Both the position numbers and the translations under genes were made by a program. The notes beneath the pieces are model-generated. The model made no database searches, was not told the DNA's origin, and saw only the letters and a program-made list of their open reading frames with translations. Of a stretch of DNA of 6,813 nucleotides, positions 1 through 6,547 are shown in pieces. The stretch lies in assembly GCA_002455915.1 (NCBI GenBank), contig DKLU01000245.1, forward strand, positions 2,849 to 9,661, given 5' to 3'. Position 1 is the stretch's first letter, and each line of letters opens with the position of its first letter. The stretch is from Chryseobacterium sp. UBA6632. Its GTDB lineage: Bacteria; Bacteroidota; Bacteroidia; Flavobacteriales; Weeksellaceae.

Positions 1-865
1 CTGCAATTTCGGGAATTTTATCTTCGCTGAATTGAAATTTGTATTCTTCAGGAATCATGAGATCTTCATAATAAGCTGAAGAACCGTTTTTTCCGGAAAT
101 AATACAGCAATCTCGTGATACCGATTCTCTAAGCATTTTATCTCTCCCAGGATTTTCACCAAAATCAACATACAACAATGATTTAGACATAATCTCCTTG
201 ATTTGGTTGGCATTCATATTCTGAATGGGAATCCATGTTAGATCTGGGGTAGCTTTAATTAAATCAGAAATTTCTTTTTTTCCTTTTTTTGGATTGTATA
301 AAATTGTTTTGTTGGTCAAGTCTTTTTGAATTTGCTGACTGTTTTCCAGAAAAATAGGATTGATATAATCACAAACATAATCTATCTGGTTTTCAGGGAT
401 ATGATGGTCTTTAAGATAAATACTCGATCGGTAAGATTGCGCCCACTGATAAACATTCGGTAAGTTTTCAAAATGATATTCCTTATCCGATTGTTTATAA
501 AATAATTTTGTAAAAAAGCTCTGTTTTCTTATTCTGTAATCCATCAAGATTTTATAAAAATCTACGCTCAACCACCAAATAATCTTTTGACTTAGAGGAT
601 ATTGTTTAATTAAAAACGTCATCGATTCCGGGACAATTAAGATATTATCCGGATGGTCTTCAACAACAGTTATTTCCTTCGTTTTGTAGATATTATAGTT
701 TTCAGCTTTTGCATTCGCTCTTTTAGGAACATAATGCATAAACACATTGTCGAAATTCAGTTCATACAATTTGTTTGAAAGCTGATGTAATGCTTCCGGA
801 CCACCTGTTACTTTCTTTGGAGGACAAAATATAATGATCTTGGAAGTATTTTTATAAGAAATCAT
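1..865 (-). CDS. Glycosyltransferase-like protein, GT-B type (C-terminal end lies outside window)
   Basis: I translated this by hand: the frame is open from the ATG at 865 to the window edge, giving 288 codons with no stop, so the C-terminus is missing. The protein begins MISYKNTSKIIIFCPPKK and has a GGPEALHQL loop at residues 21-29, the position of the glycine-rich N-terminal loop of GT-B glycosyltransferases. A WWLSVDFY segment lies at 97-104, and a second Rossmann-like half starts near residue 186. That half carries DFGENPGRDKMLRE at 234-247, which resembles the D-F-G-x-x-P-G-[KR]-D-[KR]-x-x-R-E motif of putative polysaccharide-biosynthesis transferases. No signal peptide or membrane segment is seen, so it is probably cytoplasmic. 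It is the third glycosyltransferase-like gene in a row after rocD. The 89 bases before its start contain no TAnnTTTG promoter and no clear terminator, so co-transcription with the gene upstream is likely. Donor and acceptor sugars cannot be told. Confidence 0.8.
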   Translation of the reverse strand, partial: MISYKNTSKIIIFCPPKKVTGGPEALHQLSNKLYELNFDNVFMHYVPKRANAKAENYNIYKTKEITVVEDHPDNILIVPESMTFLIKQYPLSQKIIWWLSVDFYKILMDYRIRKQSFFTKLFYKQSDKEYHFENLPNVYQWAQSYRSSIYLKDHHIPENQIDYVCDYINPIFLENSQQIQKDLTNKTILYNPKKGKKEISDLIKATPDLTWIPIQNMNANQIKEIMSKSLLYVDFGENPGRDKMLRESVSRDCCIISGKNGSSAYYEDLMIPEEYKFQFSEDKIPEIA

Positions 866-954
866 AGAAATTCAGTTAATAAATCGGTTTTTATTGAGAA
901 ATTTCCTCAATTGCCAATGCGATAATACCATTTAATTTTTAAAATTACAAAATA

Positions 955-1911
955 TTAATTAACCAAATCATCTACCCAGTTTTCTATCAGATATTTATGA
1001 AGAACATCTTTTGGAACCTCATTGTAAGGAGTGTTAAGAAATGCATCAGGAATCGTAATATTATTCACATCTTCAATTACCAATATATTCTGAGGATTAT
1101 AAAAATCGTAATGGATAATATCTCTATTGGTCGTGATCAGTTTTTTCTTCAGTCCAAGACTTTCAAATACTCTAAAACTTAATCCCTGTTGCATATTTCT
1201 GCTTACATCCAGCATAATTTCAGTTTGCTCTAGAAAATCATTGATCTCAGAAATCGATAAAGTACACTTCGAAAATTCAAGATAAGGCTCATTATTTTCC
1301 TTAGAACTGAAAATAATGATTTTACTGTTTACCTTTAGATCATACAAAGCCTTTGCTATTTTCTTGATCACAGGAAAACGATTATCATAAGAGCTTATAT
1401 TGAATACTTTAAACCGATAGTGAGAAGGGATTTTTTCAATGGTTTTGTAAATAAAATTGGTCTTAAATGTTAGATCGTATTTTTTGCAATCCTTTTTCTC
1501 AAAAGAAAAAACCTGATCAAAAAGACTGAGTATTTTTCTCGTTTTAGGATATCTGTTAATAGAATCACTAATAATTAAAACCGATTTTTTTGATTTTTTA
1601 TTAATAGCTTCAATAGTCTCGGGAGCCAAAAAATCTGCTTTTATATAAATGGCAATATCAATGGCTTCAATATCATTCAATTCACTTAAAATAACATCGT
1701 TATAGTGAATATGCTTTAAATTTAAAATTCCTAAATTTTTAGTGAAAAAATTGAATGTTTTGTGAGCAAGCCCGGGATATTTATATCTGAAACTGTGAAA
1801 ATTAATATGTTTTACTTCATACGACTTCTTTTCCAGAGCATCTGCAATGTATTGATTATAACCCCAATTGTCGTAGGTTATCAGAAGTATGATCTTTTTG
1901 GGTTCTTTCAT
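955..1911 (-). CDS. Glycosyltransferase-like protein of a lipopolysaccharide/capsule type
   Basis: This is a 318-residue soluble protein with no signal peptide or transmembrane helix. The N-terminus (MKEPKKIILLITYDNWGYNQYIADALEKKSYEV) looks like the first beta strand and helix of a GT-B fold. The middle segment ISSYDNRFPVIKKIAKAL (172-189) and the C-terminal motif LDVSRNMQQGLSFRVFE (234-250), followed by KKKLITTNRDI and DFYNPQNILVIED, match in form a group of putative lipopolysaccharide and capsule glycosyltransferases. In that group a D-x-x-x-x-x-Q-x-G-L-[ST]-x-R-x-x-E stretch sits in the donor-binding half. The specific sugar is unknown. The ATG at 1911 lies 18 bases after the stop of the family 9 transferase gene, so the two are probably one transcript. 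AAAGG touches the start codon, too close to act as a normal Shine-Dalgarno. Family assignment is by motif memory and is moderately sure. Confidence 0.78.
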   Translation of the reverse strand: MKEPKKIILLITYDNWGYNQYIADALEKKSYEVKHINFHSFRYKYPGLAHKTFNFFTKNLGILNLKHIHYNDVILSELNDIEAIDIAIYIKADFLAPETIEAINKKSKKSVLIISDSINRYPKTRKILSLFDQVFSFEKKDCKKYDLTFKTNFIYKTIEKIPSHYRFKVFNISSYDNRFPVIKKIAKALYDLKVNSKIIIFSSKENNEPYLEFSKCTLSISEINDFLEQTEIMLDVSRNMQQGLSFRVFESLGLKKKLITTNRDIIHYDFYNPQNILVIEDVNNITIPDAFLNTPYNEVPKDVLHKYLIENWVDDLVN

Positions 1912-1929
1912 CCTTTGAAAATCAGTCAG

Positions 1930-2940
1930 TTAATTTAAAATAGTTTGGTCAAGAAATTCCTTTAAATCGTTTTTCAAAAATGAAGGTTTAAAATCTGAAT
2001 AACTTGTTGAATTCTGTACATGATCTGTTACATGCAAAAACTTATCCATTTTAGGATTGCTGGTCCATGCCCAATGAGAAATTTTAATATGAGGGGAAAA
2101 AATAGTGAAGGTCGGGATATCTAATGCCTTACTCACATTAGTAGCTCCTCCTTCATTGCCGATCAGGCATCTGCAAAGACTCGTTACCGCAGCAAATTCT
2201 CTTAAATTTTTAGTGTCGAATGTTTTTACAATACTGTTTTGTGTTTTTTCTGAAATTAAATGGTATAATTCCTCAAATAGTGCTTTTTGCGAAGGAAGAT
2301 AATTACATAAAATCTTTGCATTGGGTTTATAGGCTGCAATATCGTTCAGTAATTCAGCCATATACTCAATAGGGTAGGTCTTCTCTTCTGAGCTCCCAAA
2401 TGTGCTGATCATAATAAGATCATCCTCGGTTGAAAGATTATTTTCGCGAAGTATTCTCTTAGCATTTTTTACTTCCTCTTCCAATAAATATACTTTAGGA
2501 AAAGCTTCTTCGAAAGGAATATTTAGAGGTTCCAGCATTTGAAGACGATGTTCTATGCCTAATGTGGTGTTGGTAGATTTTACCTGCATTTGTCTCTTTA
2601 CAGGATGATTGTAAAAAAACTGGGTATATTTTTTAAAAAAGCCAATTCTGGTTTTTGCACCTGACAATAAAGTGATAATTCCGGTTTCCATCTTAGAATA
2701 AAGATCGATTACCATATCAAACTTTTTACTTTTTACTTCAGATAAAGTTTTGACCATGCCATCTTTATGAAAGAAGGTGACATGATCAATATATGGGTTT
2801 CCGATTAAAATCTGTGCATGTTTTTCATCCAGTAGAAAACTGATTTCAGATTGCGGATATTTTTTTTTAAGTAGAGGTAATATAGTTGAAGTCACAAGGA
2901 CATCACCCATGAATTTTTTTTGTATAATCAGAATTTTCAT
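1930..2940 (-). CDS. Glycosyltransferase family 9 protein (ADP-heptose:LPS heptosyltransferase-like)
   Basis: Family 9 enzymes (RfaF/WaaC type) move heptose or a related sugar from a nucleotide donor to the lipopolysaccharide inner core on the cytoplasmic side of the inner membrane. The 336-residue product has the family's layout: MKILIIQKKFMGDVLVTSTILPLL at the N-terminus with GDV at 12-14, then IDLYSKMETGIITLLSGAKTRIGF (79-102 roughly), an FGSSEEKTYP turn at 181-190 opening the donor domain, and GNEGGATNVSKAL at 261-273. That last motif replaces the GNDSGPMHLA type of classical heptosyltransferases with the GNEGG variant, so the sugar may not be heptose. An in-frame start 11 codons upstream (2973) exists but would lie inside rocD; the ATG at 2940 gives the normal family N-terminus and has a GGAGG five bases upstream. 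It starts one base after the rocD stop, which suggests translational coupling. Confidence 0.9.
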   Translation of the reverse strand: MKILIIQKKFMGDVLVTSTILPLLKKKYPQSEISFLLDEKHAQILIGNPYIDHVTFFHKDGMVKTLSEVKSKKFDMVIDLYSKMETGIITLLSGAKTRIGFFKKYTQFFYNHPVKRQMQVKSTNTTLGIEHRLQMLEPLNIPFEEAFPKVYLLEEEVKNAKRILRENNLSTEDDLIMISTFGSSEEKTYPIEYMAELLNDIAAYKPNAKILCNYLPSQKALFEELYHLISEKTQNSIVKTFDTKNLREFAAVTSLCRCLIGNEGGATNVSKALDIPTFTIFSPHIKISHWAWTSNPKMDKFLHVTDHVQNSTSYSDFKPSFLKNDLKEFLDQTILN

Positions 2941-2941
2941 T

Positions 2942-4192
2942 TTACCCTCCAAACTCCAGTACCGTTTTTTCAATAATTTTTACACAATCCAATAATTGCT
3001 CTTCAGTAATTACCAAAGGTGGTGCCAATCTGATGATATTTCCGTGAGTTGGTTTTGCCAATAGCCCATTTTCTTTTAATTGTAAACAGATATTCCATGC
3101 GGTAGAGCTGTCCGGAGTATCATTGATCAAGATAGCATTTAACAATCCTTTTCCTCTTACTTTTGTGATCAGACTTGTTTTTTCGATCAATTTTTCAATT
3201 TCGTTTCTGAATAATTGACCTAATTCTTCCGCTCTTTCAGAAAGTTTTTCTTCTTCAACAACATCTAAAGCTGCAACTGCCACTGCACAAGCAATCGGGT
3301 TACCTCCGAAAGTAGAGCCATGTTGTCCAGGCTTAATCACATTCATGATTTCATTATTCGCTAAAACTGCCGAAACAGGATACATTCCGCCAGAAAGTGC
3401 TTTTCCTAAAATTAAAATATCAGGCTGAACATCTTCGTGATGACAAGCTATTAATTTTCCGGTTCTTGCAATACCTGTCTGAACTTCGTCTGCGATGAAA
3501 AGAACGTTGTGTTTTTTACACAGTTCAGAAGCGTTTTTAAGGAAATTTTCATCCGGAACATATACTCCGGCTTCTCCTTGAATAGGCTCAACTAAAAATG
3601 CTGCAATATTACCTGCTTCATTCTTTAAAACTTCTTCCAAAGCATTGATATCGTTATATGGAATTTTGATAAATCCGGGAGTGAAAGGTCCGTAATTTTG
3701 ATTGGCATCAGGGTCATTCGAGAAAGAAACGATCGTTGTTGTTCTTCCGTGGAAATTGTTTTCGCAAACAATAATTTTTGCTGCGTTTTCAGAAATTCCT
3801 TTTACTTCGTAGCTCCATTTTCGGGCTAATTTTACCGCAGTTTCCACGGCTTCAGCACCGGAATTCATGGGTAAAACCTTATCAAATCCGAATAGAGTGG
3901 TGATCTTTTGTTCGTATTCTCCTAATTTTGAGTTGTAAAATGCTCTTGATGTTAAAGCTAATTTTTTAGCTTGCTCCACTAAAGCATTTACAATTTTAGG
4001 ATGAGAATGCCCTTGGTTCACAGCAGAATACGCTGAAAGAAAATCATAATATCTTTTGCCTTCCACGTCCCAAACAAATACGCCTTCTCCTTTGTCTAAA
4101 ACTACCGGAAGAGGGTGGTAATTGTGTGCTCCATGTTTGTCTTCAAGGTCAATAAAATACTGTGAGTTTTTTGCTGTTTCTACTGTTGACAT
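2942..4192 (-). CDS. rocD: Ornithine aminotransferase (ornithine--oxo-acid transaminase)
   Basis: RocD transfers the delta-amino group of L-ornithine to 2-oxoglutarate, giving glutamate-5-semialdehyde and glutamate; it links arginine/ornithine catabolism to proline and glutamate. It is a cytoplasmic PLP enzyme of fold type I, class III. The 416-residue length is normal. Visible features are [10 protein letters not shown] with Tyr26 and [10 protein letters not shown] with Tyr55 (the substrate tyrosines of human OAT), the SGAEA phosphate loop at 111-115, FHGR with Arg150 for the ornithine carboxylate, EPIQGEAGV with Glu207, DEVQTG with the PLP aspartate at 235, the Schiff-base Lys264 in [22 protein letters not shown] at 292-299, and Arg388 in [10 protein letters not shown]. 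This set separates it from acetylornithine and GABA aminotransferases. It has its own promoter 16 bases upstream of the start and is the first gene of a unit that continues into glycosyltransferases, an unexpected partnership. Confidence 0.96.
   Translation of the reverse strand: MSTVETAKNSQYFIDLEDKHGAHNYHPLPVVLDKGEGVFVWDVEGKRYYDFLSAYSAVNQGHSHPKIVNALVEQAKKLALTSRAFYNSKLGEYEQKITTLFGFDKVLPMNSGAEAVETAVKLARKWSYEVKGISENAAKIIVCENNFHGRTTTIVSFSNDPDANQNYGPFTPGFIKIPYNDINALEEVLKNEAGNIAAFLVEPIQGEAGVYVPDENFLKNASELCKKHNVLFIADEVQTGIARTGKLIACHHEDVQPDILILGKALSGGMYPVSAVLANNEIMNVIKPGQHGSTFGGNPIACAVAVAALDVVEEEKLSERAEELGQLFRNEIEKLIEKTSLITKVRGKGLLNAILINDTPDSSTAWNICLQLKENGLLAKPTHGNIIRLAPPLVITEEQLLDCVKIIEKTVLEFGG
2945..2950 (-). 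promoter_or_regulatory. Shine-Dalgarno GGAGGG inside the end of rocD
   Basis: Reading the minus strand, the last codons of rocD are GGA GGG TAA, followed by A and then the ATG of the family 9 transferase at 2940. GGAGG therefore sits five bases before that ATG, an ideal spacing. This decides the start codon and implies that ribosomes finishing rocD can re-initiate at once. It stands out because the other genes in the window have A/T-rich leaders without a clear Shine-Dalgarno, as is usual in flavobacteria. The GG codons also encode the final two glycines of RocD, so part of the match could be coincidental. Confidence 0.65.
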
Positions 4193-4208
4193 ATATTTTG
4201 GTTTTTGA

Positions 4209-4240
4209 CAAAGTTAAACATTATAAACGATATTTATCAA
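4209..4240 (-). promoter_or_regulatory. Flavobacterial-type promoter for rocD
   Basis: On the minus strand a TTG (4238-4240) is followed after 21 bases by TAACTTTG (4209-4216), matching the Bacteroidota consensus of TTG near -33 and TAnnTTTG near -7. The -7 element ends 16 bases before the rocD ATG, leaving a very short untranslated leader. The element shares the word TTTGACAAAGTT (plus strand, 4204-4215) with the palindrome at 4357-4371. Called from the consensus only; no transcription start is known. Confidence 0.72.
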
Positions 4241-4356
4241 CAGAAATCTTATCCTTTAAATAAGGTTTGTTTGATAGTTAATTGAATATTTATCAGGGGT
4301 AATTGGGTATCTTGTTTAATTTAATTAGTGATTAAAGTGATAATATCTTTTCAGCC

Positions 4357-4371
4357 AACTTTGACAAAGTT
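4357..4371. repeat. 15-base perfect palindrome AACTTTGACAAAGTT
   Basis: Seven bases on each side of a central A are exactly complementary. It lies in the rocD-accC intergenic stretch, about 155 bases upstream of the rocD promoter and just downstream of the acc terminator. Its right 12 bases (4360-4371) recur exactly at 4204-4215, over the rocD -7 element. It could be a regulator-binding site or one copy of a dispersed intergenic repeat; the sequence alone does not decide. It is not a terminator by itself because the arms are AT-rich and short. Confidence 0.5.
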
Positions 4372-4378
4372 TTAAAAA

Positions 4379-4407
4379 CAAAAAAACTGCCTCAAAAAGA
4401 GACAGTT
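4379..4407 (-). terminator. Intrinsic terminator of the accB-accC operon
   Basis: Read on the minus strand, AACTGTCTC and GAGGCAGTT form a 9-base-pair stem (one G-U pair) around a TTTTT loop (4385-4407). The 3' arm runs directly into a run of seven Ts (plus-strand As at 4380-4386). It begins 25 bases after the accC stop. The plus-strand reading has no T run right after the stem, so it acts in the minus direction. It separates the acc operon from rocD. Confidence 0.85.
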
Positions 4408-4431
4408 CCAAGTTTTTATTTTAAAATAATC

Positions 4432-5787
4432 TTAGTGATTATCGTATTTTCTATCCATAACAAAATCCTCCATGAATTTCGTCGTATAGTTTCCTGAAAG
4501 ATAATCTTCATTATCCATCAGTTGTCTGTGGAAAGGGATAGTAGTTTTTACACCTTCAATATAGAATTCTTCCAAAGCTCTTCTCATTTTTGCAATCGCT
4601 TCTTCACGGGTTTGAGCCGTCGTAATCAGTTTAGCAATCATTGAGTCGTAGTTAGAAGGAATTGTGTATCCCGCATAAACATGAGTGTCAACTCTTACTC
4701 CGTGTCCACCAGGGATATTCAATCCAGTGATTTTCCCCGGAGAGGGTCTGAAATCAGCATAAGGATCTTCCGCGTTAATTCTACACTCGATAGAATGCAA
4801 TTTCGGGTAATAATTAATTCCTGAAATTGGAGTTCCTGCCGCTAAAAGAATTTGCTCTCTGATTAAGTCATAATCAATAACCTGCTCAGTAATAGGGTGT
4901 TCTACCTGAATTCTCGTATTCATTTCCATGAAATAGAAATTTCTGTGCTTGTCTACAAGGAATTCAATCGTTCCAACACCTTCATATCCAATGAATTCTG
5001 CTGCTTTTACTGCTGCTTCCCCCATTTTCTCACGAAGCTCGTCTGTCATGAAAGGAGATGGAGTTTCTTCCGTCAATTTCTGATTTCTTCTCTGAACTGA
5101 ACAGTCTCTTTCAGAAAGGTGACAAGCTTTACCAAATTGGTCTCCTGCAACCTGAATTTCGATGTGTCTAGGCTCTTCAATCAATTTTTCCATGTACATC
5201 CCTCCGTTTCCGAAGGCAGCCACAGCTTCCTGAATTGCAGATTCCCAGTGGTCTTTAAGGTCTTCAGCTTTCCAAACAGCTCTCATTCCTTTTCCACCAC
5301 CACCGGCAGTTGCTTTAATCATTACAGGATATCCTGTTTCTTCAGCAACTTTTACAGCGTGTTCGTAAGATTCAATCAAACCGTCAGAACCAGGTACACA
5401 AGGTACTCCGGCAGCTTTCATCGTAGCTTTAGCATTTGCTTTATCTCCCATTTTTTCAATTTGCTCAGGAGAAGCACCGATGAATTTGATGCCGTTTTTC
5501 TCACAAATTCTTGAGAAGTTGGCATTTTCAGATAAGAATCCGTAACCTGGGTGAATCGCGTCTGCATTTGTAATTTCTGCAGCAGCAATAATGTTAGGGA
5601 TTTTCAGGTATGAGTCTTTACTCATTGCAGGACCAATACAAACAGCCTCGTCAGCAAATCTTACATGAAGACTGTCTTTGTCGGCAGTAGAGTATACCGC
5701 AACAGTTTTGATTCCCATTTCTTTACAAGTACGTAAGATACGCATTGCAATCTCGCCACGATTGGCAATTAATATTTTTTTGAACAT
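4432..5787 (-). CDS. accC: Biotin carboxylase subunit of acetyl-CoA carboxylase
   Basis: AccC uses ATP and bicarbonate to carboxylate the biotin on AccB, the first half of malonyl-CoA synthesis. The 451-residue product has the usual length and three parts: the N-terminal domain (about 1-113, [28 protein letters not shown]), the ATP-grasp domain (about 114-320) and the C-terminal domain (about 330-446, ECRINAEDP). Key residues are present: Lys116, Lys158 before the GGGGKGMR glycine loop, His208 and Glu210 in HIEIQV, the [12 protein letters not shown] segment with Lys237, Glu275, and [10 protein letters not shown] with Glu288, Asn290, Arg292 and Glu296. I chose the ATG at 5787 because MFKKILIAN is the family N-terminus; a TTG at 5796 would add three residues but lies at the edge of a tandem repeat. 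GAAGAAG precedes the ATG directly. It is the second gene of the accB-accC operon, with a terminator downstream. The context of accB rather than a beta/alpha carboxyltransferase pair favours acetyl-CoA carboxylase over propionyl-CoA carboxylase. Confidence 0.97.
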   Translation of the reverse strand: MFKKILIANRGEIAMRILRTCKEMGIKTVAVYSTADKDSLHVRFADEAVCIGPAMSKDSYLKIPNIIAAAEITNADAIHPGYGFLSENANFSRICEKNGIKFIGASPEQIEKMGDKANAKATMKAAGVPCVPGSDGLIESYEHAVKVAEETGYPVMIKATAGGGGKGMRAVWKAEDLKDHWESAIQEAVAAFGNGGMYMEKLIEEPRHIEIQVAGDQFGKACHLSERDCSVQRRNQKLTEETPSPFMTDELREKMGEAAVKAAEFIGYEGVGTIEFLVDKHRNFYFMEMNTRIQVEHPITEQVIDYDLIREQILLAAGTPISGINYYPKLHSIECRINAEDPYADFRPSPGKITGLNIPGGHGVRVDTHVYAGYTIPSNYDSMIAKLITTAQTREEAIAKMRRALEEFYIEGVKTTIPFHRQLMDNEDYLSGNYTTKFMEDFVMDRKYDNH

Positions 5788-5794
5788 CTTCTTC

Positions 5795-5826
5795 AATTTG
5801 AAAATTAGATAATTTGAAAATTAGAT
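5795..5826. repeat. Perfect 16-base tandem duplication before accC
   Basis: AATTTGAAAATTAGAT occurs twice in direct succession on the plus strand (5795-5810 and 5811-5826), with no mismatch. Its accC-proximal edge is 7 bases from the accC ATG, so it occupies the place of the ribosome-binding leader. A perfect tandem copy outside coding sequence suggests recent slippage or duplication and could vary in copy number among strains. Confidence 0.9.
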
Positions 5827-5865
5827 AATGCGGTGATGTGACGATGGGAATGGGATAAAATCAAA

Positions 5866-5882
5866 GCTGGTAAACTTCCAGC
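5866..5882 (-). other. Small GC-rich hairpin in the accB-accC spacer
   Basis: On the minus strand GCTGG and CCAGC can form a 5-base-pair stem around a 7-base loop, followed by TTTGATTTT. It resembles a weak intrinsic terminator and might let only part of the transcripts reach accC, or slow degradation. The stem is short and partly overlaps the heptamer repeat tract, so this is only a possibility. Confidence 0.25.
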
Positions 5883-5937
5883 ATCCAACTTCCCACTTCC
5901 ATCTTTTAACATCTAATGTCTAACATCTAACATCTAA
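5875..5937. repeat. Nine in-phase degenerate 7-base repeats, accB-accC spacer
   Basis: Read on the minus strand from 5937, successive heptamers are TTAGATG, TTAGATG, TTAGACA, TTAGATG, TTAAAAG, ATGGAAG, TGGGAAG, TTGGATG and CTGGAAG, all in exact 7-base phase, with consensus near TTRGAWG. The tract begins one base after the accB stop codon. The first four units and the last four differ as two sub-families (TTAGATG and NTGGAAG), joined by a transitional unit. The period is not a multiple of three and the frames are not open with accB, so this is non-coding. It would be transcribed between accB and accC. Confidence 0.85.
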
Positions 5938-5938
5938 A

Positions 5939-6421
5939 TTAAGATGGATCTACTAAGAATAAAGGTTGATCATATTCTACCGGAGTAGCATCATCCACTA
6001 AAATCTTAACGATTTTTCCGCTTACTTCAGAATCAATTTGGTTGAATAATTTCATTGCTTCAATTACACAAACTACTTTCCCTACAGAAACTTCGTCACC
6101 TACGTTTACGAATACATCTTTATCTGGAGATGGTTTTCTGTAGAAAGTTCCGATCATTGGAGATTTAATCGTGATATATTTGCTGTCGTCAGATGCAGCT
6201 TCAGCTTTTTCAGCAGGTGCAGCAGCAGGAGTTGCTACAGGTGCAGGAGCAGCCACTTGCTGAGGAGCAGTGTGGTAAACTGCAGGTTGAGCATAAGCAA
6301 CTTCGCTTCCAGCTAATGGAGTTTTAATAGTGATTTCGAAATCTTTAGTTTTGTATTTCACCTCAGAAACCTCTGCTTTAGATACAAACTTGATAAGATT
6401 TTGTATGTCTTTAATGTCCAT
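5939..6421 (-). CDS. accB: Biotin carboxyl carrier protein of acetyl-CoA carboxylase
   Basis: AccB carries the biotin that AccC carboxylates and that the carboxyltransferase then uses to make malonyl-CoA. The 160-residue protein has the standard layout: an N-terminal helical region (MDIKDIQNLIKFVSKAEVSEV, residues 1-33) that contacts the partner subunits, a flexible Ala/Pro linker at about 35-80, and a C-terminal biotinyl domain at about 81-159. Biotin attaches to Lys124 in EAMKLFN, and the YRKPSPD stretch at 94-100 is the protruding thumb that marks acetyl-CoA carboxylase carriers apart from other biotinyl domains. The ATG at 6421 is the first possible start and gives the family's usual N-terminus. 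A promoter lies 22 bases upstream, between the rpmF terminator and the start codon. accC follows after a repeat-rich spacer, and the two are almost surely co-transcribed. Confidence 0.97.
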   Translation of the reverse strand: MDIKDIQNLIKFVSKAEVSEVKYKTKDFEITIKTPLAGSEVAYAQPAVYHTAPQQVAAPAPVATPAAAPAEKAEAASDDSKYITIKSPMIGTFYRKPSPDKDVFVNVGDEVSVGKVVCVIEAMKLFNQIDSEVSGKIVKILVDDATPVEYDQPLFLVDPS

Positions 6422-6443
6422 AAATTTGATATTTGATTTTTTT

Positions 6444-6475
6444 CAAAGATACCAAAAAAACGTAAAAAACAACAA
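6444..6475 (-). promoter_or_regulatory. Flavobacterial-type promoter for accB-accC
   Basis: On the minus strand TATCTTTG (6444-6451) matches TAnnTTTG exactly. Two TTG elements lie upstream, at 6473-6475 (21-base spacing) and 6470-6472 (18-base spacing); either fits the -33 position. The more distant one begins in the T run of the rpmF terminator, so terminator and promoter touch. The -7 element ends 22 bases before the accB ATG. No promoter-like motif is seen in the accB-accC spacer, so this one probably serves both genes. Confidence 0.75.
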
Positions 6476-6511
6476 AAAACCGCCAAATTTTATCAAAATT
6501 GGGCGGTTTTT
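6475..6511. terminator. Strong hairpin terminator after rpmF
   Basis: Arms AAAAACCGCC (6475-6484) and GGCGGTTTTT (6502-6511) pair perfectly. After one mismatch (6485/6501) six more pairs, AATTTT with AAAATT, extend the stem to a 3-base loop (6492-6494). On the minus strand the GGCGG arm runs into six Ts, ending rpmF transcription 37 bases after its stop. The structure also has a T run on the plus side and would work in both directions, though no plus-strand gene converges here. A smaller hairpin (GCTTTT and AAAAGC, 6525-6542) sits between it and the rpmF stop. Confidence 0.9.
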
Positions 6512-6547
6512 GTATTAAAATGAGGCTTTTTCAGCGAAAAGCGACTC

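Noticed and set aside
893..911. Inverted repeat ATTGAG/CTCAAT between the two left glycosyltransferase genes
   Set aside because: A six-base AT-rich stem without a following T run is too weak to call a terminator, and no TAnnTTTG promoter is nearby.
997..1182. Short plus-strand frames opposite the glycosyltransferases (997-1182, 2105-2302)
   Set aside because: They are antisense shadows of well-supported minus-strand genes and encode no recognisable protein.
2930..2973. A longer start for the family 9 transferase at 2973
   Set aside because: It would add 11 residues overlapping rocD, and the family's N-terminal strand begins at MKILII; the ATG at 2940 has a well-spaced GGAGG.
5119..5514. 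A 131-codon plus-strand open frame opposite accC
   Set aside because: It lies wholly inside the accC coding region in antisense, its product is a low-complexity Phe/Ser/Arg string with no recognisable domain, and no promoter or ribosome-binding site precedes it. The accC reading is certain.
5788..5796. A TTG start for accC at 5796
   Set aside because: Known biotin carboxylases begin at the equivalent of MFKKILIAN, and the ATG at 5787 gives exactly that; the TTG lies on the edge of a tandem repeat.
6330..6518. Plus-strand frame across the accB start and the rpmF terminator
   Set aside because: It covers the accB N-terminus, its promoter and the terminator hairpin in antisense; the translated tail is low complexity and comes from the A/T-rich regulatory stretch.
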